NCBI GenBank assembly: GCA_027064665.1
Contig: JAMOPH010000313.1
Span: forward strand, 1-9,028
Source of the DNA: a bacterium
GTDB lineage: Bacteria > UBP14 > UBA6098 > B30-G16
Direction of reading: 5' to 3'
DNA length: 9,028 nucleotides
The position numbers and the translations under genes are program-made. This document shows positions 6,573-9,028 of this stretch, one piece after another. The stretch's first letter is position 1; every line of letters begins with the position of its first letter. Under the pieces are notes generated by a model that worked only from the letters and a program-made list of their open reading frames with translations, did not search any database and was not told where the DNA came from.

Positions 6573-6593
6573 TTTCATATACGGGGATACCAA
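6565..6593 (-). promoter_or_regulatory. Possible promoter of the capsid transcript
   Basis: On the minus strand TTGGTA (6593-6588), a 17-bp spacer and TTTAAT (6570-6565) give a fair sigma70-like match, about 40 bases upstream of the capsid start at 6523. The -10 region is shared with the opposing candidate promoter. Confidence 0.35.
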
Positions 6594-7672
6594 TGAGGAA
6601 AGAGAATCTACTCATAGGTATAGTGGTTGTTTTAACCGGTATACTTGGCATAACCGGTATAGGAGGCAAATCTATTGGAACCGATTTTGCAAGTTATTAT
6701 GTGAGCGCAAGTATAGTTAGATTTGAAGGCGCTGAAAAAATATATAACATTGCGACTTTTGACAAATGGAGAAAGAAACTTGGGTTGCCTTGTGGAATAT
6801 ACAGATATCCACCTGTGTGGGCTATGATTGTTGTCCCGTATACATTTTTGCCATTTAAAGTAGCCCTGTTAATTCACCAAGTAATTTTAACAATTTTCCT
6901 ATTCTTTTTCTGGAAAATTCTTTTCAATTTACCATTTTATCAAAACAATAAAATCAAGTACTTCACATTGTTCGCATCTTTGATGTTTTCCGGCACGGTA
7001 GCATCAATAAGGGTTGGGCAAATTGATATCATAATAGCATTTTTATATATATTTTCTTTATACTTAATACTTCGAAACAACAAACTTTCGCCGGTTTTTC
7101 TATCCCTATCAGCAATAATAAAGGTCACCCCGGGGAGTGCGATAATAGAATTTATCAAAAATAAAAGATTTGATTTTTTGATTTACTTTACAATAACCAT
7201 ACTAGTTATAATAGTGTTATCCATCATTTTAGCAGGTTTATCCCCATGGCTCGGGTACATAAAATCTCTAAATATTATTTCTAAATCCAACATACCTTCG
7301 TCTTTAACGACAACTTTTAGTAAGGTATCTTCCAAATTATATAATATTTGGTGGTTGATTCCCATATTAGCAATAATTGTAATATGGACCAAACTGACCA
7401 AAAATATCATCTACAACTGGGCTCTTTTGAGTTGGGTAATATTTCTCTCGACGCCTATAACAAACCCCTCATACTATATTTTCACACTATTTCCATTTTA
7501 TTATTTTATACAAATGAATACATCTAGAAAAAATACCGCAGTAGTCTGCATACTATTTGCCGCTTTTATTATAGCAAATTTACGAAATCCGTTCTATACC
7601 GGAAATCTGATCAAACCTTGGATGGTAGTTATTGCGATAATAATAACGCTATTTTCTAAGCGTGAGGAATAA
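6593..7672 (+). CDS. GT87/DUF2029-type integral membrane glycosyltransferase
   Basis: ATG 6593 (GGGGA at 6583-6587) is preferred to an in-frame TTG at 6545 that lies in the candidate promoter. The 359-residue protein is very hydrophobic, with about eight to ten membrane spans. GT87 hallmarks are present: TDFASYYVSA (30-39) in the first outer loop with the candidate catalytic Asp31, EKIYN, IYRYPPVW (69-76), VGQIDIIIAF, and a KVTPG motif in the middle. GT87 enzymes (GT-C fold) use polyprenyl-phosphate sugars, classically mannose, to extend glycans or glycolipids on the outer face of the membrane. It is slightly shorter than many members. It heads a compact operon with two small ORFs and a secreted hydrolase-like protein. 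Its extreme AT bias against the adjacent capsid gene suggests a separate origin. Confidence 0.85.
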   Translation: MRKENLLIGIVVVLTGILGITGIGGKSIGTDFASYYVSASIVRFEGAEKIYNIATFDKWRKKLGLPCGIYRYPPVWAMIVVPYTFLPFKVALLIHQVILTIFLFFFWKILFNLPFYQNNKIKYFTLFASLMFSGTVASIRVGQIDIIIAFLYIFSLYLILRNNKLSPVFLSLSAIIKVTPGSAIIEFIKNKRFDFLIYFTITILVIIVLSIILAGLSPWLGYIKSLNIISKSNIPSSLTTTFSKVSSKLYNIWWLIPILAIIVIWTKLTKNIIYNWALLSWVIFLSTPITNPSYYIFTLFPFYYFIQMNTSRKNTAVVCILFAAFIIANLRNPFYTGNLIKPWMVVIAIIITLFSKREE

Positions 7673-7832
7673 TAAGCCAAAACAAGAAATAGAATTAGGT
7701 AAAATTCTCGATAACTGGGGAAATTATACGAGATTATGGATGCGAATTAGTTTTAGTTTAGGGGAAAGTCCCGAGCGTAATGTCTATGACACAGAAATAT
7801 CTCCGTGCAGACACAAGTTGGAGCGGAGATGA
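7662..7832 (+). CDS. Small ORF of unknown function (56 aa)
   Basis: A GTG at 7662 overlaps the glycosyltransferase stop by 11 bases and opens a 56-codon frame ending at TGA 7830. The product is basic and polar (IELGKILDNWGNYTRLW, then SPCRHKLERR) with no signal or membrane segment. The evidence is the overlap-coupled position and the fact that the frame fills most of an otherwise empty 167-base gap. The ribosome binding site is weak, so it may not be translated. Confidence 0.35.
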   Translation: MRNNKPKQEIELGKILDNWGNYTRLWMRISFSLGESPERNVYDTEISPCRHKLERR

Positions 7833-7839
7833 TTGCTAA

Positions 7840-8121
7840 ATGAGAGATACGCCGCCATTGGCAAAAGGTGTAGGCATGTATTCAGGCGAACTTTCATTAT
7901 TCAAAGCAGTAATCAATTCCGCCGCCGAGAATCCCACCTGCTCCGACTGTTGGAGGGTAATAGATGCTGAATTAGAGAACAAATTAGAAATAGAAGTAAT
8001 AAAAATACCTTATCCTAAAGTGTTTGAGTTATCATATAATAAAAAAATCAGCCCACGCAGACGCTTTAGGGAGAATTTGGGACTTGGACTAAACTATAAA
8101 TCCTACTTGGAAGGTCAATGA
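7840..8121 (+). CDS. Small protein of unknown function (93 aa) with CxxC
   Basis: ATG 7840 has GGAG at 7825-7828 upstream and an in-frame stop directly before it. The 93-residue product has no signal peptide or membrane span. It has one CxxC pair (CSDC) near residues 34-37 and an acidic-to-basic central helix (RVIDAELENKLEIEVIKI). The C-terminus is basic (SPRRRFRENLGLG). Its stop overlaps the ATG of the next gene, so it is co-translated within the glycosyltransferase operon. No family was recognised. It could be a small cytoplasmic partner or regulator, but nothing in the sequence shows this. Confidence 0.55.
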   Translation: MRDTPPLAKGVGMYSGELSLFKAVINSAAENPTCSDCWRVIDAELENKLEIEVIKIPYPKVFELSYNKKISPRRRFRENLGLGLNYKSYLEGQ

Positions 8122-9028
8122 TGAGAAAGGCGTTATTACTATTAGTAACATTATTTTATATATTGCACGCGGAATGGAGATTAGGAATAGATGGCGCTAA
8201 TCCTCAATTTGCGAGTATAATTTCAGAAATAGGAAATTCGGTTTCTGGAATAAACTTAGTAAAATGGGAAGATATTGAACCAGAACCTCCGGATAGTTCC
8301 CATCACTATCATTTTGAACTTCTTGATTCTTTAGTGTGCACATTTCAAACCTATGGCTTGGAACTTCAAATAAATATAAAATGCATATCTCCGTGGGGAT
8401 GCGCCGGCTATGACACCGGGACAGGGGAGCACTCATATCCTCCCGCAGACTCTTTCTGGGATGATTATGGGCGATTCGTCGCCTCATTAGTGGAACGATA
8501 TGACGGAGATGGCTATAATGATATGCCCGGTCTAATAATTCCTATTAGATATTATCAAATAGAATCTGAAGCCGGTCATTTCTTCCGGGGAACCGCCGAA
8601 GAATATGTCAGATTGCTTGAAACAGCTTATCAACACGCCAAATCAGCCGATTCTAATGTGGTTATAATGTGTGCCGGCTGGAATCCGGGGGATTTATTTG
8701 TAGACGATCCTCCCGAGGATGTTATAAATGACAGAATTCATAGTAGCCCATATATACAGCATAGATTTGAGTTTATTAGATATATATTGCAGTTTGGAAA
8801 GGATTTCTTTGATGTTTTAACTATTCATCCCAGTGCGCACTATACCGGAATAGTTCCCGCAGTGCGATATTTTAGAAATCTAATGAGCGAATTCGGCTAT
8901 TCAAAACCCATCTGGGCTGATGATATGGCAAGCGGATTTTTAGAATTCCATTTTTTTATGCCGGAACCTATCCCAAGCGATGCTGAACAAATCCACTCTA
9001 TTCTCTCGGATCCCTCCGATTCAAGATA
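8118..9028 (+). CDS. Secreted clan GH-A-like glycoside hydrolase-type protein (partial, right edge)
   Basis: ATG 8118 overlaps the previous stop; 303 codons are open to the window end. A Sec signal peptide (KALLLLVTLFYILHA, cleavage before EWRLG) is followed by a TIM-barrel layout: LGIDGAN (strand 1), INLVKWEDIEPEPP (45-58, strand 2), LELQINIKCISPWG (strand 3), DDYGRFVASLVERY helix, IRYYQIESEAG (143-153, strand 4), VVIMCAGWNPGDLF, FFDVLTIHPSAHYTGI and KPIWADDMASG (263-273, strand 7). In clan GH-A the strand-4 motif ends in Asn-Glu and the strand-7 motif carries a Glu nucleophile. Here they read Ser150-Glu151 and Asp268/Asp269, so activity or substrate may be altered. This ORF was identified by reading through the right edge. 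It would act on polysaccharide outside the membrane, beside a glycan-building GT87 enzyme. Confidence 0.8.
   Translation, partial: MMRKALLLLVTLFYILHAEWRLGIDGANPQFASIISEIGNSVSGINLVKWEDIEPEPPDSSHHYHFELLDSLVCTFQTYGLELQINIKCISPWGCAGYDTGTGEHSYPPADSFWDDYGRFVASLVERYDGDGYNDMPGLIIPIRYYQIESEAGHFFRGTAEEYVRLLETAYQHAKSADSNVVIMCAGWNPGDLFVDDPPEDVINDRIHSSPYIQHRFEFIRYILQFGKDFFDVLTIHPSAHYTGIVPAVRYFRNLMSEFGYSKPIWADDMASGFLEFHFFMPEPIPSDAEQIHSILSDPSDSR

Noticed and set aside
6633..6661. Direct repeat TAACCGGTATA at 6633-6643 and 6651-6661, considered as an operator
   Set aside because: It lies inside the glycosyltransferase coding sequence and is explained by the repeated Thr-Gly-Ile of a membrane segment.
8197..8487. 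Minus-strand open frame of 96 codons inside the hydrolase-like gene
   Set aside because: The plus-strand frame has a signal peptide and TIM-barrel motifs across the same bases; the minus frame shows nothing recognisable.
1..9028. CRISPR arrays, tRNA or rRNA genes
   Set aside because: No regularly spaced repeats, cloverleaf-like segments or conserved rRNA stretches were seen on either strand.

Overview
The window is a mosaic of two very different kinds of DNA. The minus strand carries a GC-rich block of tailed-phage virion genes. In transcription order these are a major capsid protein, a hairpin, a head-tail connector-like protein, a tail-terminator-like protein, a further small virion protein, and, about 3.3 kb further on, a fibre/baseplate-like protein with a coiled coil and a fibronectin type III-like domain that runs off the left edge. 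The plus strand carries two AT-rich groups of cell-envelope genes. Hand counts show the contrast: 36 of 60 bases are G or C at 5761-5820 (capsid gene), but 10 of 60 at 7021-7080 (membrane glycosyltransferase).

Plus group A (about 925-4138) sits between two late genes and reads against them. It has its own strong sigma70-type promoter (TTGACA, 17 bp, TATATT). It holds three tandem genes for membrane-anchored or secreted proteins that appear to share a fold resembling the soluble C-terminal part of DUF2723 membrane proteins, plus a broken small secreted-protein gene. Both edges carry the 7-mer TCACTCC (844-850 and 4105-4111). Removing the DNA between them would join the upstream phage gene's stop codon to the fibre gene's ribosome binding site and start at the tight spacing seen elsewhere in the late block. 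I read group A as a cargo ('moron'-like) insertion into a phage late operon.

Plus group B (6593 to the right edge) starts immediately upstream of, and divergent from, the capsid gene. It is a compact operon: a GT87/DUF2029-type polyprenol-linked glycosyltransferase, two small unrecognised ORFs, and a secreted clan GH-A-like (TIM-barrel) glycoside hydrolase-type protein that is cut by the right edge. The usual upstream head genes (portal, protease, scaffold) are absent at this position, so the phage block is a remnant, a rearranged prophage, or interrupted by a second cargo block.

The host is a bacterium: Shine-Dalgarno motifs, ATGA start/stop overlaps, Sec signal peptides and sigma70-like promoters are all visible. 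TGA is used as a normal stop. Nothing here fixes the phylum. The DUF2723-like and GT87 content would suit a Gram-negative, Bacteroidota/FCB-like or candidate-phylum genome, but that is only inference. A possible common theme of the plus-strand genes is surface glycan synthesis or remodelling linked to lysogeny.
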